Part shown: positions 46,745-60,225 of the stretch, in pieces
How the letters are laid out: each line of letters begins with the position of its first letter
How positions within the stretch are numbered: position 1 is the first letter of the stretch
Translations under genes and position numbers: made by a program
Assembly (NCBI GenBank): GCA_003254885.1
Contig: QANT01002239.1
Span: 54,769 to 118,768 of the forward strand
Origin: Purshia tridentata
Taxonomy: Eukaryota > Streptophyta > Magnoliopsida > Rosales > Rosaceae
Direction of reading: 5' to 3'
Length of the DNA stretch: 64,000 nucleotides
Notes under the pieces: model-generated
Told to the model about the DNA's origin: nothing
What the model saw: the letters and a program-made list of their open reading frames with translations, nothing else
The model's database searches: none

Positions 46745-49700
46745 AGGATTTAGAAACGATTAGTGGGGCATGTAAATGAGGACAACCGTCGTTCCCTGTA
46801 AGGAACTCGGCCTCCTCTTCCTCCCTGTACTTGGTCTCTGTCTCCTCCCCTGTTTTTCAACCCAACTGCTCTGCTTCAAAATGATAATATATCAACACAA
46901 GAAACGCACGATTCAACACCACCACCTTTGTATTCGGATCCTGTGGTTTAATTGGTTCTTGCCTTTCTTTTTGTATTAGTTGGCACTTAGGAAACCATAT
47001 ATTTCACTACAAATTCGGCTATTTCAAAGCACTTGATTCGATGGCATGCATTGCCCTCTCCAAATATCCATCTTCACCCAAATCAATATTCTAATAATAG
47101 ATTAGTTTAAGTAGTAGTTTGGATCCACTTAATTAATTGATGGCTTATTTATTATACATAAAGTGACTGCAACTATGTCTGCGTGCCATTAATAATGCAC
47201 CTGATTCGATGGTATTTACGAATTCATAGTTACATAACTGCTTTATGAGAAAAACTAATAAGATAAAAAATATAGATGAATAGTTACAGGTACTGCGGAA
47301 GGTCACCATCATTGCATAGTGGCCAAGGCAGAGACTTTCTGTATTTCTGAGTTTAATTTTTTGTGCACGTCCATACGAATCGACGGCGGACAAGTGAAGT
47401 GACCAACTCACCATGACTCATTTCTAAATAAAACACTTTGGTGTCTTTCCACCACCACATAAAGACACCACCAACCTGTAATTTATCTTTCAAAAATTCA
47501 AAATATGTAGTCCCAAAATTCCAATGCATGAATATCATGTTCTAGAAGAAAATGAATGATTGCTAAACTTATGCGAATTAAAAAAAGTGAGTAATAATAG
47601 TTTATTAACGTAAATAATGCAATTAATGTTGTAAGTGGAAGTCCTTAATCACAAACTCACAATGGGAAGCTCAAGCAACATATTTTAACAACAATAATTA
47701 GTTGCTTTTGTCTTTGATTAAGAATTTCGCTTAATATAGTTGAAGTGGACTAGCTAGCCGCTTAGCGAGTCGACCCGTGTGGTGTGGCCGTGTTAAAGTT
47801 AGTTAAGCCGTAAAGAAAAGAGACTTAGTTCAGGTCAAGGTTTGTTTCCATGATCCTCCACATCTCACCTACCAAATGAAGAAACAATTAAATGAAAAAC
47901 TAGACTTTGATGTCTTATAAGAACAAAATTAGGTATTAATGAGGTTTTAGAGAGTGATTGATTGATGCTCTATCAAGCTCTTGTATACATTTTCTAATTC
48001 TCGTGCACCTTTCTATAAGTTTATGTCATTATCTGATATTTATTAAACAGAGTAACAGAAAAAAATAAAAATAATAATAATAATCAAGAAGCAAATAATA
48101 TCCTAGTTGGGTGCAATCACACTCGATGCTCAGGAGGAAGACAAAGAATATCTAACAACTACATTAAAATCAGAAGGATGATATGATACTAATTCTTTAT
48201 TATTGGTGTCAACAATTTTTGTAGAGAATTCTAGACCCACTTCAAAGACTTCCTTCCCCCAGCCATCAATGTTGTTTAATTAGGAAGAGTGGTGGATGGT
48301 CATCTGGGAAGTACTGATCATAACCCATAAACTAACATTAATCACTTGTTTAATTATCTGCAGCAAAAACATTAGTTTAATTACTTGCATTATATATAGG
48401 AACAAAAAATAAATAAAGGGAAACCCAACAAAACAAGGAACAAGAACAAGATATGTATTATTTTTCTAAATCACCAACCCAATTATTGTGTTGTGGTAGA
48501 CAGCTACAATAGCACTAGCTAGTAGCTACCATTGTTTGATTTGTTCCCTGCAGCCCAAACCTACACACCCACTTTAATAAACTCAGGAAATTAGAACACT
48601 ACTCAGGACCAGGTTTTTTTGGCCAAGAAAAGTAAGAGAAATCAGATATAGCTACATTTACAGAATCATATATACCTCAGTTTAGTTTATGTCATATTTG
48701 ATGAAATGCATGTAATGTATGTAACTTGTAGATATATACAGATCCTTGACCTGAATTTGAAACTATAACCTTATCGTGCCCAGTGCTTAGGGGACAAAGA
48801 TTTTAAATGGCTGAGAATAGAGAATATAAAATTTTAAAAGTTTATAGCTTGCTTGTAAAATGTAAAGCAGCACATGGGAGAGAATTAAATTCAAATTAAA
48901 TTATTGTGAAAAACTATTCAATTGGAAAAGCTTGTGCCCAACAACTCTTGGACTTTTCTGGTTTCGGCCCATACTCATCTTGCTAGATCGGAAGCCTGAG
49001 CCCAAGTGATTGGGGCAAGATCATGGCCTGAATTGGGCCAGATTTTTATTTTCGCAGGGACCAAACTTGGTAAGAGACATATAGACAGAGGGAGCATCTT
49101 AGAGGTGGGTCATAGCCATCGGCGAGGGGATTAGCCATGATTGAATGCACCACATTTTTGTAACTTTGTAATAAAGTAATTAATGTAATAATATTACAAA
49201 GAATAATGCTATTACAAAAGCAAAAGGACAACCACCCACACCTTCTTTAATTTCCCATCGAGTAAAGAGTGAGGAATGACCCTAAGCTTTAAATTTGTGA
49301 TGGCCCCACTACTTATGTGTGTGAGAGAGAGAGAGAGAGAGAGAGTTGTGCTAACAAAGGTGACAACTTTAAGGAAAACTTTTCCCCAAATTTACAAATA
49401 AATTGCACATTTTTGCATCAAATTGCACCCTTAACATCAAGCAAGCAAGCTACTTTTCATTGTTAGAGGAAAATTGAGAAGGTTTCCGAATTTGGCTAAT
49501 CCAAATTGCAATAATTTTTCATATTTTAGTCCACTATAGAGGAGTTGGGATTCATTACTTTTTTTAAAAAAATATGATATATTAATATTTACAAGAATTT
49601 AAAAGCTATGAAGCTCATGTTGTGTCGGTAATATTTGCAAGTGCAAAAGCTGGAACGAATGTTCCAATCGAATGGTCACTACTGTTAGTCTAAAATGAAA

Positions 49701-52000
49701 GAAGAAAGGTAGTTCGTAATTGATTAAAAATTCGATTATTGATTGAAGTCCAAGAATGGAGAAGCTATGTCACGGGTATCACCAATAATGGGCACTAAAC
49801 AACTAGAAAAAGGAAAAAGATAAAAGAGGGTCACGGGTCAAATCCTCCTCTTGCTTTGCTTCATGTTTTGACATCGACTTGTGACTTGTGAATTCTTCAT
49901 AACTAAATTGATCACCATATTATTATTATAAACGCTATTTTTGTACTCTTCCCTCTGTTTTCTTTTCTTGTTATCTTATACCACCTTGTTATTCTCTCCC
50001 TAATCCTCATCGTATTGGTTGCTTATTTGCTAAAAATTAATTAACAAAGCACTAAGCAGCAGCAATTTCTTGGTAACAGTTGGTTGTTGAATTTTGACTT
50101 ATTTTACAACAACTCCTGTTTTGCTTATCAAAGATTGAGACACATTTGACTGCAAATTTTTGTTTTTTGTTTTTTAAAGTTCTTATGATATATTGATATG
50201 TGAATATTGGACTGAGGCAAAACAACAGTCAGCGGCTATAAATACCAAAAAACCGCAAAAATAATATATATATATATTTTTTAAGAAAAAAAAATCTTCA
50301 GAAATGGTCCACCGTGGAAAGAAACAAGAGCAAGAACGTGTCAATTGAAAATCTAGTACAGCTCATACAAAGTACAAGCCTGTGAGTATGTTTTCTGACC
50401 ATCCGATTGGTCAACAATCCAGGCGACCATGCAGTGGTGTTGAACATCGACGGCCCCAAGCATCTCTGGGGTCAACGTAATGGGGAACAGGAGGTGGGCT
50501 TGGAATACGTGAGAGCAGAGAGGCATATATACTGACCAAGACAAACACTTTCTGAGTTTTGAGGCCCGAGAAAGACAGACAGATAGAGATCCAAAGAATT
50601 CAATGCAGCCCAACAACCCTGTCAGGCTCCATACGTGAACCCCACATTATTAATTCAATTTACCTTCTCCTCTTTAACCCAAACAAGACAGTAAAATTAT
50701 ATTTTACAACCCAGTTAAGATTTGCTGTGGTAATGTGCATGCTACAGATCCCATCTATTTGGTCCTCACCGTTAGATTTCTCATTGCGTGGATCTCAAGG
50801 AGAAGTGAGGAGGTTGATATTTTGTAAATTTTTCTATTTTTGTGTCATCAAGTCCAAAATCTGACAAGAAAAGGACAAATGAAAATTGACAAAAGGATTT
50901 AAAAACCCTTCCTTGCCTCTTTTTCTCACTGTTATGTCACTCTCTCTGCCTGTGGACTCTGCCCTCCCAAATTGTCAATATCCAATCCAACCCTGCACAT
51001 CCTATAACAACTTAAAACTCTTATCACTAAATTTACCAAACATAACATAACATACTAAAATACCCTCAAATTGTTAATTTAGACTTGATTAAGAATAGAC
51101 TTAATTAGCTTACCTTATAATTTGAAAAACTTTGATTTAATGCATTTCTTTTGCAATGAGTCAATGACATGCATTAATGCCTTTGTTTTTTTCTTTTGGG
51201 TTTACTCTACAAACCAGGAAAAAGAAGAAACATACACACACAAGTTGACATTCTATGTTAGATAATAAAAAAAAAGATAAAGAAAAGCTGACATTCCATT
51301 GTGCTTGTGGTAATTGGTATTAGGCCTTTTCTTGAAGTTTCTCATAAGCCGTGGCTGCTAGTCACATACAGAAACCCGTGAAACTCTAATTGATTTGTAG
51401 CCTCGCGGCAGCACATGTCTCATTGAAATTTCAATTCAGCCAAATTGAAAGTGGGTCCAAAAACACTGGTTTTGTACTCTTGTTCACCAAATGAATGTTT
51501 GAATATCTCAGTTTTTTAAGTAAGCTCGTCTTTAACCACTTTAGCTAGAAAGACAAATGTAGTCATTTTGATTATAATGGTTCAATTTGAGCCCAAAATT
51601 AAATGATAATAGTGACAACCACGCATCAGCATTTTCAAGACGGATTCTATATGGTAACGGTCCCAAGCATATGACAGAATAGAAGCATTCAAGCTCTAAA
51701 ATTGGTTTTAATGGCGTGCAAAACGGCAAACGTGAACATTAAGCATTCATCAAAGCAAACAGAGACAAAGAAGAAAAGTAGGACCAACAACATGGGTTCG
51801 TTTGCTTTCTTGCAAATTGCTCAACTATGAGCACATATTCTTAACACATGGCTTGGCTTGGCTTAGGCTTTTACCAGTACTAGATCCAAGCCTGGTCTTC
51901 TTCTAGGCATCGACCATTTCCATCCACCCCTTATAATTAATACAACATGATAAAACAAAAAACAGCATTTAATACAAGTAGGTATTTGTCCAATGCCTAT
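46743..52000. other. Gene-poor intergenic stretch
   Basis: More than 5 kb without a coding region I can support. The left 150 bp are probably leader and promoter of the minus-strand DUF1336 gene. The rest is AT-rich with scattered short frames on both strands that match no family, a short GA run (about 49320-49345) and no tRNA or known microRNA that I recognise. Confidence 0.5.
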
Positions 52001-52324
52001 AAATGAGTTATTAGCAAAAAAGTTTTCTCATGATAATCCCCTCAGGTAATACAAGATGGAATAGAGAAGGAGCTCAAAATAGAAATTCTACAACTGTGCT
52101 ATTCTTCCTTTATACACGGATAAGACTATCCATTAAAATCAATCACCATATATAAGATACAAAATGAGTTATTAGCAAAAAAGTTTTCTCATGATAAATC
52201 CCCTCAGGTAATACAAGATGGACATAGAGAAGGAGCTCAAAATAGAAATTCTACAACTGTGCTATTCTTCCTTTCTACACGGATAAGATTATCCATTAAA
52301 ATCAATCACCATATATAAGATACA
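52001..52324. repeat. 161-bp tandem duplication
   Basis: A unit starting AAATGAGTTATTAGCAAAAA at 52001 recurs at 52162 and runs to the same CATATATAAGATAC end (52160 and 52324). The copies differ at only a few sites (GATAATCC/GATAAATCC, GGAATAG/GGACATAG, TTTATACAC/TTTCTACAC, GACTAT/GATTAT), so the duplication is recent. It lies about 0.8-1.1 kb upstream of the DHHC gene. Confidence 0.9.
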
Positions 52325-52559
52325 TTAAAAAAACCAAAAAATAAGAGAGAGAGAGAGATAAGAGTAGAAGGGGTTGTCAAAAACACTTTTTTATGGGGGT
52401 TGTGGGCAAATTACAAAAGGAGAAGCAAACAACTCTGTTGCAACACTGGCCTGTGACACATGATTTGGCCCAGGGAAAAAGGTAACGCTAGAAACAAGAG
52501 AAAAGTAAAAGGTAGCTTGTGGGTAATTATAGGCGAGGAAAGAAAAACCAGGTGAGACC

Positions 52560-52590
<31 letters not shown>

Positions 52591-53088
52591 TATTTTCTTT
52601 GTTTACAGTCAATCAGTCATAGACTCATAGTAGATCTTTGCTCAAGTAAAAAAGCCCTGCTGCAAAAAACAAGAGAAAACCCAAAAACCAGCAAGGCCCT
52701 CTTTTTCATTTTCTCACCTTCCATAACTTCAGGTTATGATGATTGAGTGAACCAGAAAAAGCTTTTCCTCATTGCTGCCCATTCCTCCCAAAACCCACTA
52801 CCTCATACGGTCATACCTGTCATATCTCTCCACACCTTTCAGAGCTCTTTTCTCTCTCTGATTAGACACCCTCCTGGAAAATGTTCATGCCATCTCTACT
52901 GGGTTGGTTCCATAGTGAATCAATTATCTTTTTTTCTCCCGGAAAATAAGGGAAAGTGGAAGAAGAAAATAAAATAAAGACAAACAAGTGACACAGAGAC
53001 AGAGATACCCAAGTCGCTCATTATTTTTCTTGCTTCATACATTGTATTGTCTTCTTATCTATCTGGGTCTTCAGCATTCAAGCAGAAA
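52325..53088 (+). promoter_or_regulatory. Upstream region of the DHHC gene
   Basis: A CT run (about 52560-52589) and pyrimidine-rich sequence lead to the ATG at 53089. This is probably promoter plus leader; no TATA box is certain. Confidence 0.4.
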
Positions 53089-56000
53089 ATGAGGAAGCAT
53101 GGGTGGCAACTTCCGTACCATCCTCTCCAGGTATAGTCTCAAAAATATTAGCGTTCTGGTTATGGCTCAGCCACTTCAATCTCTCAATTTTTTTGTGTTT
53201 TTGATTTTTGTCTCTGAAGGTGGTGGCTGTAGCTGTGTTTCTGGCGTTGGCCTTTGCTTTTTATGTGTTCTTTGCTCCTTTTGTTGGAAGGAAGATTTTT
53301 CAGTACATAGTGATGGGCCTCTACACCCCTCTTGTAAGCCATTTCCCTTAAATCCCATACTTTTTTTCGATTTTTCTACTCATTTTTGGTGGGTTCAGAA
53401 CTGAGATCCGTGCTTTCTCCACTCGTTGGCTTATGATTTATGTGTTTGGTTATATATATGTGAAACATTATTCTCCAATCTGGGTTCTTGCCCGTTCCAG
53501 TGTGTTTCAATTTATTTGGGTAATTTTACCCGTGGATTCTTTCAACTATGTAATGAACTTGTCACTTTAGCTGATGAGAGAAATGGGATTATTGTCTTTT
53601 AGCCTGTATATGTACCTTGGAGGGACTCCTGATTTCTGAGGTCGTTTGGAAGTTTGAAATAATTGCCTCAACTGTTGCAAGTCCCTCTATGGATGAACAA
53701 ACAAGCTCAACCGATAATATTTTTAGTCTTTGCAGCCATTGCTTTAATATCAAACCACTTGTGTGATTTTGTAGATAGTTGATTTGAATTTCAAGGCGTC
53801 AATCAACCATTCTCATTCCTTTCATGGCCTTGATAATCCACACCAACATTTTTTTAAGCAATAAATTTCAAACTTTAATTTCACATTGCTGATTCAAAGA
53901 AGTAGTTAGACAAAAGGCTGAAGGAAAGATAAAAATGTTACTAAGGAAAACATTATAATTGGATGATTGTCTGTGTTTATTCATGAAATCTAGGGGTTCT
54001 GAATATTGTGTTTGATGTGCCAGTTAATAAAGTACATGTACACTTGTCATGAATTATGTCCATTATATTAAATATTACATATATTCTCTTGTCAACGAAA
54101 AGTAACATCTCTCTTCTTTTCAGATTACATGCGTCTTCAGCCTATATATTTGGTGTGCAGCTGCTGATCCCGCTGATCCGGGAGTGTTTAGGTCAAAGAA
54201 GTATCTCAACATTCCTGCCAATGAAAAGCATACTAGAACAAAAGATTCTAAACTATGTGGGGAATCAACGTCATCAATGCATGATGCTAATTCTGTAACA
54301 GTTGGAGGAAAACCTCTGGATAAGGATGTGCTGGGCAAAGATGCGACTTCAAAAATGTCCACCAGTGATATTGCAAACAAGAATGCATCGTCAGAACGTT
54401 CATCATGCTTCCTGTTTGCTTGCTCTCCGTGTGCTTATATATGCAATTGCTCTAGTTCAAGTGAGGAATCTTCTGTGCAACAAATGAGTGAAGAGGGCAT
54501 GTTCTATTGCAGTTTGTGTGAAGTTGAGGTGAGTAATGCACTTTAGTTCTACCAAGGTTCATGCTTTCTCCATACAAGTGTTACAGTTGTGTTCTACAAT
54601 CTATAACAAACAGTGGGAAGGATTCATTGGGGGGTCGACTCAATAGCATTGCATGCTAGTTTTTGTTTTCACCTACGAGGTGTCCTACTGAAAAATGAGA
54701 GTGGTTTTGTTTTATGATTGACTAATCCCTTTTATTTTCCTTTAAAAAAAGAGAGAAAAGCTTGAGTAAAAAGTAACCTGTTAGGGGATCATTGTAGACT
54801 TGTAGTCTTAACATCTTCTCAAGCTTACATGGCTTGCATCCCATTTTACTAGCCACTCTCAAAATTATTGCATGGCATTTGCTTTGATAGCGTATAAAGT
54901 TTATGCGATTTAAATAATTGTTCCCACGCAGGTTTTCAAGTACAGCAAGCACTGCAGAGTTTGTGACAAATGTGTTGACCGTTTTGATCATCACTGCAGG
55001 GTATACAGGATCTTGAATTGTTGAATATATTTTCTTTTTCTGGTGCCTTTGTAATTCCTCTAATGCAATTTTCATTTTGGTTTTTGTAGTGGCTTAACAA
55101 CTGTATTGGCAAAAAGAATTACCGACAATTTTTCACCCTTATGGTTACTTCTCTCCTCTTGGTAAGCGTAAGCCTCCATTCCTTTTCCTTGGGGTATTTC
55201 ACATGGTCAGATGACTCAAACCTACAATCACTCACATGTTGTCTGTTGTATATCTTGTGAACCTCACTAGTTTTGAGATTGCCCTGATTCCAGGTAAACT
55301 AGGCCCTAGGATCCTCAGAGCCTCATTCACTCTAGCCTTGTACAAACATCTCTGGTCCCCTTTGTAGTGAACGTAAACAACTCTAGATAGTATGCAATGT
55401 TTACAGTCAAATTTCATGACGTGGTATTGAATCAAGTAAGCCTCAACTTTGACTCTTTGGGGTCTGATACATGGACCTTTATTTTTTGGCCATTCAGCTA
55501 AATCTTGGTAACACTTTGCCAACGATTCCATAGCTCATCTATCGTCAATTAGGAGCTTTACTTTAGAAATCTCTTAGGTTCTTTAAAGGACTTTAAGGCA
55601 GTGATGCTTTCTCTCATTTATCCTAGGGCTCTTGCTAGGAAATATTGTTAATCAATTTCATTTTCACCATTGGCTTTCCTAACTGTCAACTCAGTAGTCT
55701 TCTAGTCAATGTCAAAAATATTGAACTATTCCTGGTCTTATATGGATACTTAAGTCCTGTATTTTCTGTCATTATTCCCAAAAGCAACAAGCCAGAACCT
55801 GAAGATCACCTCAGAGTAAGCATTTTATTTTCATATCATTTTCATTTTAATTAATTATTGACAGGTATATACATGGTTTGTGCACCTTGGGGTTGAGATT
55901 GCAGCTTATTTTACAATGGACAACTGGAATCTTTGTGCTTATCTGCTGTATTATTGAGAAGAAGCGGTACTCTGTGGATATCTCATCTAAGTTGGGAAGC

Positions 56001-57982
56001 AGTTTCTCTTTGGCTCCTTTCATCATTGTGGTGGTTAGTCTTCTGACATTGTCTCTGTTTTCTAATTAAGCTGCAATCCCTAATCAACCTTCTTAAATTC
56101 TTGGCTATGCTAGTTTTAGCTGAATGAATCCTATATCTAGAGAGTTAGGTTATTTGACTCGACCTTCTGTTCTAGAACTAATATAATTTAAGCTTAAAAC
56201 TTTGCAGGCGGTGTGCACCCTCTTGGCTATGATTGCAACCCTGCCACTTGCTCAACTTTTCTTTTTTCACATACTCCTTATAAAGAAGGTTAGCTTTGCA
56301 ATTGCTTCCTTTATCATCATGTTGATTTTTTCTTTTATATTACTCATGTGAATCAAATCGTTATTATAATCGTCTGGGTTCATGCCTGTCATTCCAGTTT
56401 TGGGATCTATTTCTAATGCCTCAAGGTGTTTTAATTTATAGTCATCCCTCTCATAGTGAAAAAAAGAAGAAGAAGTAATAATTGTTAGACAGGAAAATTA
56501 GAAAATGATTGCCGATTGAATATCTTTGTTTGTTTCACCTCAATTTTCTTGTCTAATGGGTATCACTTACACACTCTACCAGCATATTATTATAGGTGAG
56601 TATAAAAAATTATGAGCTAAGAATGTCAACCTGAATGTGATATAGGGAATCAGCACCTATGATTACATCATCGCTTTGAGGGAGCAGGAGCAAGAGCATC
56701 AAGGAGTTGGAGGTCAGCAGAGTCCCCAAATGTCTCCTGCAAGCTCACTTACTGGATTAAGCAGTGCAAGCTCCTTTACTACTTTCCATCGAGGTGCTTG
56801 GTGTACACCTCCACGACTATTCCTCGAAGATCAGGTATTTTGACCAGCCCACCCTTTTTCTACAGTAGAACTATAATGCTTCCCAATCTGTGTTTATCCC
56901 ATTTCTTAGCAGTAGAAGGAAAATACACAGTTTAGCCTGAATAATTTGTATAGGAAGTCTTCTATCTGGGTTTATTTTATTGCAATATGTGCATAACTGT
57001 GGCATTTGCCTTATCTATAGCTGTTCTGTTACTGAAAGTTAGGGTGTTATATTTGACATTATTCAGGCCCTCACTTTTTGATTAAGTATGCAAATTGGCA
57101 CATTGCACTAGTTTGTAGCTAAAGTAATAGACTGAAAATTGCAGTGAAAATTGAGAGATTGAAATAAGGAATGTAAACTAAATGGGCTGATTAGTCCGTT
57201 TTGCTTTCTTCCAGTTTGATGTTGTACCCCCTGAGACTGGATCTGTTAGTTCGTATGGAAAAAAGATGGTGGGAGAGGAACCAATTAAGAAGAAGAATAC
57301 AGCAGTAAAGATCAGTCCGTGGACTCTAGCAAGATTAAATGCAGAAGAGGTATCAAAAGCCGCGGCAGAGGCAAGAAAGAAGTCCAAGATCCTTCAGCCT
57401 GTGAGACGTGATGGACCTTTTGGACTAGAAAGAGACAGCAGCTTTGGCAGCAGTGGTCGCCATATGGTTCCAAGGCCTGACAATAATAGAAGGCGAGCTA
57501 CAAAACGGGTGCGCCTCCCGGCTGAGCTTCCCGTGGAGGCTTTAACAAAGGGTTCAGCTAAAGCTGTTGAGAAAGGTTTTACAGGGACATCAACTAGTTT
57601 GGCCCCTCTTCAGCTTGAAGCCCGGAGTGCTTTCCAAACAAGCCGAGCTATGTCAAGCTCCACGGGGATTGTAGCTTCTTCTCCTGAGAGCAGTTTAGAC
57701 TCACCTGACATCCATCCTTTTCGGGTGTCCTCATCAGGAGCTGAAGAGGCAAGGCGGCTGACAGGTCTTCCTGTTGCAGCATCTCAGATGGGAATCCCAC
57801 TATCGAGGTCAACCAGTGATGGGTATGAAGCATCTGGTGGAGAAGATAGTGACAGGGTTCCTTCAAGAATCGTCCAAAGGTCAACAAACTGGAGTAACCT
57901 TCTTTTTGGATCTGATCAGGATGAAAGGGTAGTCAAACTGAAAGCATCATCTTCTAGCCAGGCTAACCCTAGAAAGCTCTGA
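53089..57982 (+). CDS. PAT22: DHHC-type protein S-acyltransferase (PAT22-like)
   Basis: Nine exons (53089-53130, 53220-53333, 54124-54528, 54932-55000, 55090-55161, 55905-56033, 56208-56288, 56646-56834, 57215-57982), all phase 0, encode about 622 residues. The start at 53089 gives MRKHGWQLPYHPLQ, as in plant PATs; the later ATG at 53099 is out of frame with this. Two membrane helices (about 15-35 and 48-67) precede the cysteine-rich core [20 protein letters not shown] (about 193-212), where the DHHC Cys carries the acyl group; NNCIG follows. Two more helices follow (about 235-250 and 275-300), then a long cytosolic tail with Ser-rich stretches. The enzyme transfers palmitate to Cys of membrane-associated proteins at endomembranes or the plasma membrane. 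Confidence 0.93.
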
Positions 57983-60225
57983 TCAATTGTGAGTTGATGA
58001 AACTTAGGCCATTTTGATTTAATTAAGGGGAACAGTTCAATATTCTTTCATTTGTGGGTCGTAATCGGCCTTGAGAGATGTTAGTTTCAGGGCTTCATGG
58101 GGTAAGGCATGACTTGCGCTGTATAGAAATTTTATAATTTGGTTTCAACCGAGATGCACATACTTGGTATTCTGTATGAGCTTCATTGCACCCCTTTGGT
58201 GGATTTCAGCCTTTCAGGGACTGTCTGAGAATCTGAAATGGCTTGTATGCTGCCTTAATTCTCAATTTTGTCCCTGTGTGGGCTTTTGTTAACAAAGTTC
58301 GCAACCCAACCCAAATAGATGGCTTATGTTATGGTCAATGATTTTGAAAATGTCAAAAGAATTCTTTCCGAGCATATTGGGTAATAAAAGGCGGACCTGG
58401 GTGCTCGCTCTCCTTCCTTGTCTCTCCTCTTCTTTATATCATCATTCAACGTTATTATAACAAAATCACTCAACCAATGAGCTCAATCGCCATCGAAGCG
58501 CATCATTTTCAGGTTTATTGGATGAAAAAAAGAATTTAATGGCGGAAAATGACAGGTTTTGAGGGGATGATCTTGTGGACGAGGGGATTGTTTGCCGCTG
58601 AGAAATAAGAATGTACTAGCAGCATCAACACATTGTGCATGGGAACTTTTCAGAGACTGCTAGAGGCCTCGAAAATCAGGTGTTACCTGCATAGGTTTCA
58701 TCTACCAGATTTGTCTAATTCTCTTTTATTTTTTTCAAAGTGAGTAGACATCAGCAATCAATTGCTTCTCCAAATGACCCACCCAATTCCTACATAGACA
58801 AGACGAAATTCATAAAGCCATCGCTGGCTGAATCTACATGGATTGAAGTGTCCCATCCAGTTTGCATCCAAGATCCCATTTTAGAAAGAGGAGGGTCTCT
58901 CCTCTTGGAAGATAATTTTTTATTTTTATTTTACTTATGCTACTAAACATATACATTATTACATTGTGATAATATTTCAATTGTTCTATGCTATCTGTTC
59001 ACTAGCTTGATATTCATCGCAGGCTTCAGTTGCTCTCCCCCTGGATCATGTTGGAGGACCACAGCTTTTCTTCCATGACAAGGCACTTGCTCTCCGCTGT
59101 ATTCAAGCCACCAGATCATAGGCACCATTCAGAATAGTAACAACTAAAGAAGGCAACATAATTGCACATTAAGATAGATCAGAAAAGTCAAATTCAAAAC
59201 AATGCTTTTTCAATTCAATGTAAGAACTTCAGGACACTCAAAATTCATGCTGCTCTTCCTTGAGTAGTTGGTCACTCGACTGGTTTAAGCTGGTAATAGT
59301 GTAAACACCAAATCCCTAAACAAAGCTACAAACCCCCAACATCCCTACTCCAAGAACTAGAGAACTTGTCCAAACCCAGATTGAACCAGGCTAGTTAAGG
59401 ATCTTATACCTACCAACTTTAAGATCAACAGAGCCAAATGAGCAAGGAACTTTTTTATTGCAACAAATTATGGGAATTATATTTGTTGTGAGCGTTACTT
59501 GATAGTAGCTTGCCTAAAAGGCTAAAACACTCATGCCTTTGACAAAAATCTTGGAAACCTAAAACAGTCACTTTCAGAAATTATCTATCATATATTCAAG
59601 CTGTTTTATAAAGTACTGAGTCTAATATCATTTGCAAAAGCAGGGTTCCATTCCTATATCAGAGAATAGGGTTGCAGGTTCTCATTTTATGTATGCTTAT
59701 GTGAAATCGAAAAATCATTAAATGGTATCACGGTATCACCTCCTCCATAGGTTGATGTTAGATAAAGAAACATGTTTAGTTTAAAGCGTCATAATATCAA
59801 GACTGAAAATTGCACCAATATATTCGACATCATGATTAGATAGAAGAACTGATCATGTGACAAGGAGGCACCACCATAATTACTAAACTAAAACATCATG
59901 CCATCTTGCTGAAATCCTATAGTGGATTTACATTAAAAAATGGCTGGTGATTCTAATGCAATAAAAAGCATGATGGCTTCACTTCACATCCCAATTTGAA
60001 AATAATAAAGCCATCCATTTCACACCATCATAAACACATCAGACTACATCATTGTATATATGAGTCTCATATTATTTGCAGCATTCACATATCTTTGATT
60101 TTGTTCTTTTATGCACAAATTCTAATGAACTAAACAACACTAACAAGTACTCAAATCTCCAAAGGGAAAGAAAAGGGGTATTTTTTATGGGCGTTGTGGC
60201 CATAACGATGGTGACTGACCTCTTA
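57983..60225. other. Convergent 3' region, no gene recognised
   Basis: 3' ends of the DHHC gene and of the minus-strand membrane-protein gene, with about 2 kb between. A short open frame at 58740-58946 does not begin with ATG and matches nothing I know. A non-coding RNA cannot be excluded. Confidence 0.45.

Noticed and set aside
53099-53404. 101-codon frame starting at 53099 as the DHHC gene start
   Set aside because: It runs through the first intron in another frame. The ATG at 53089 gives MRKHGWQLPYHPLQ and splices in phase.
55232-55531. Minus-strand 99-codon frame in a DHHC intron
   Set aside because: Lies within the intron between exons 5 and 6, matches no family I know and starts close to repeats. 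A decayed transposon fragment is possible but unsupported.
58740-58946. 68-codon frame downstream of the DHHC gene
   Set aside because: Starts with GTG, ends in a low-complexity hydrophobic tail and has no recognisable domain.
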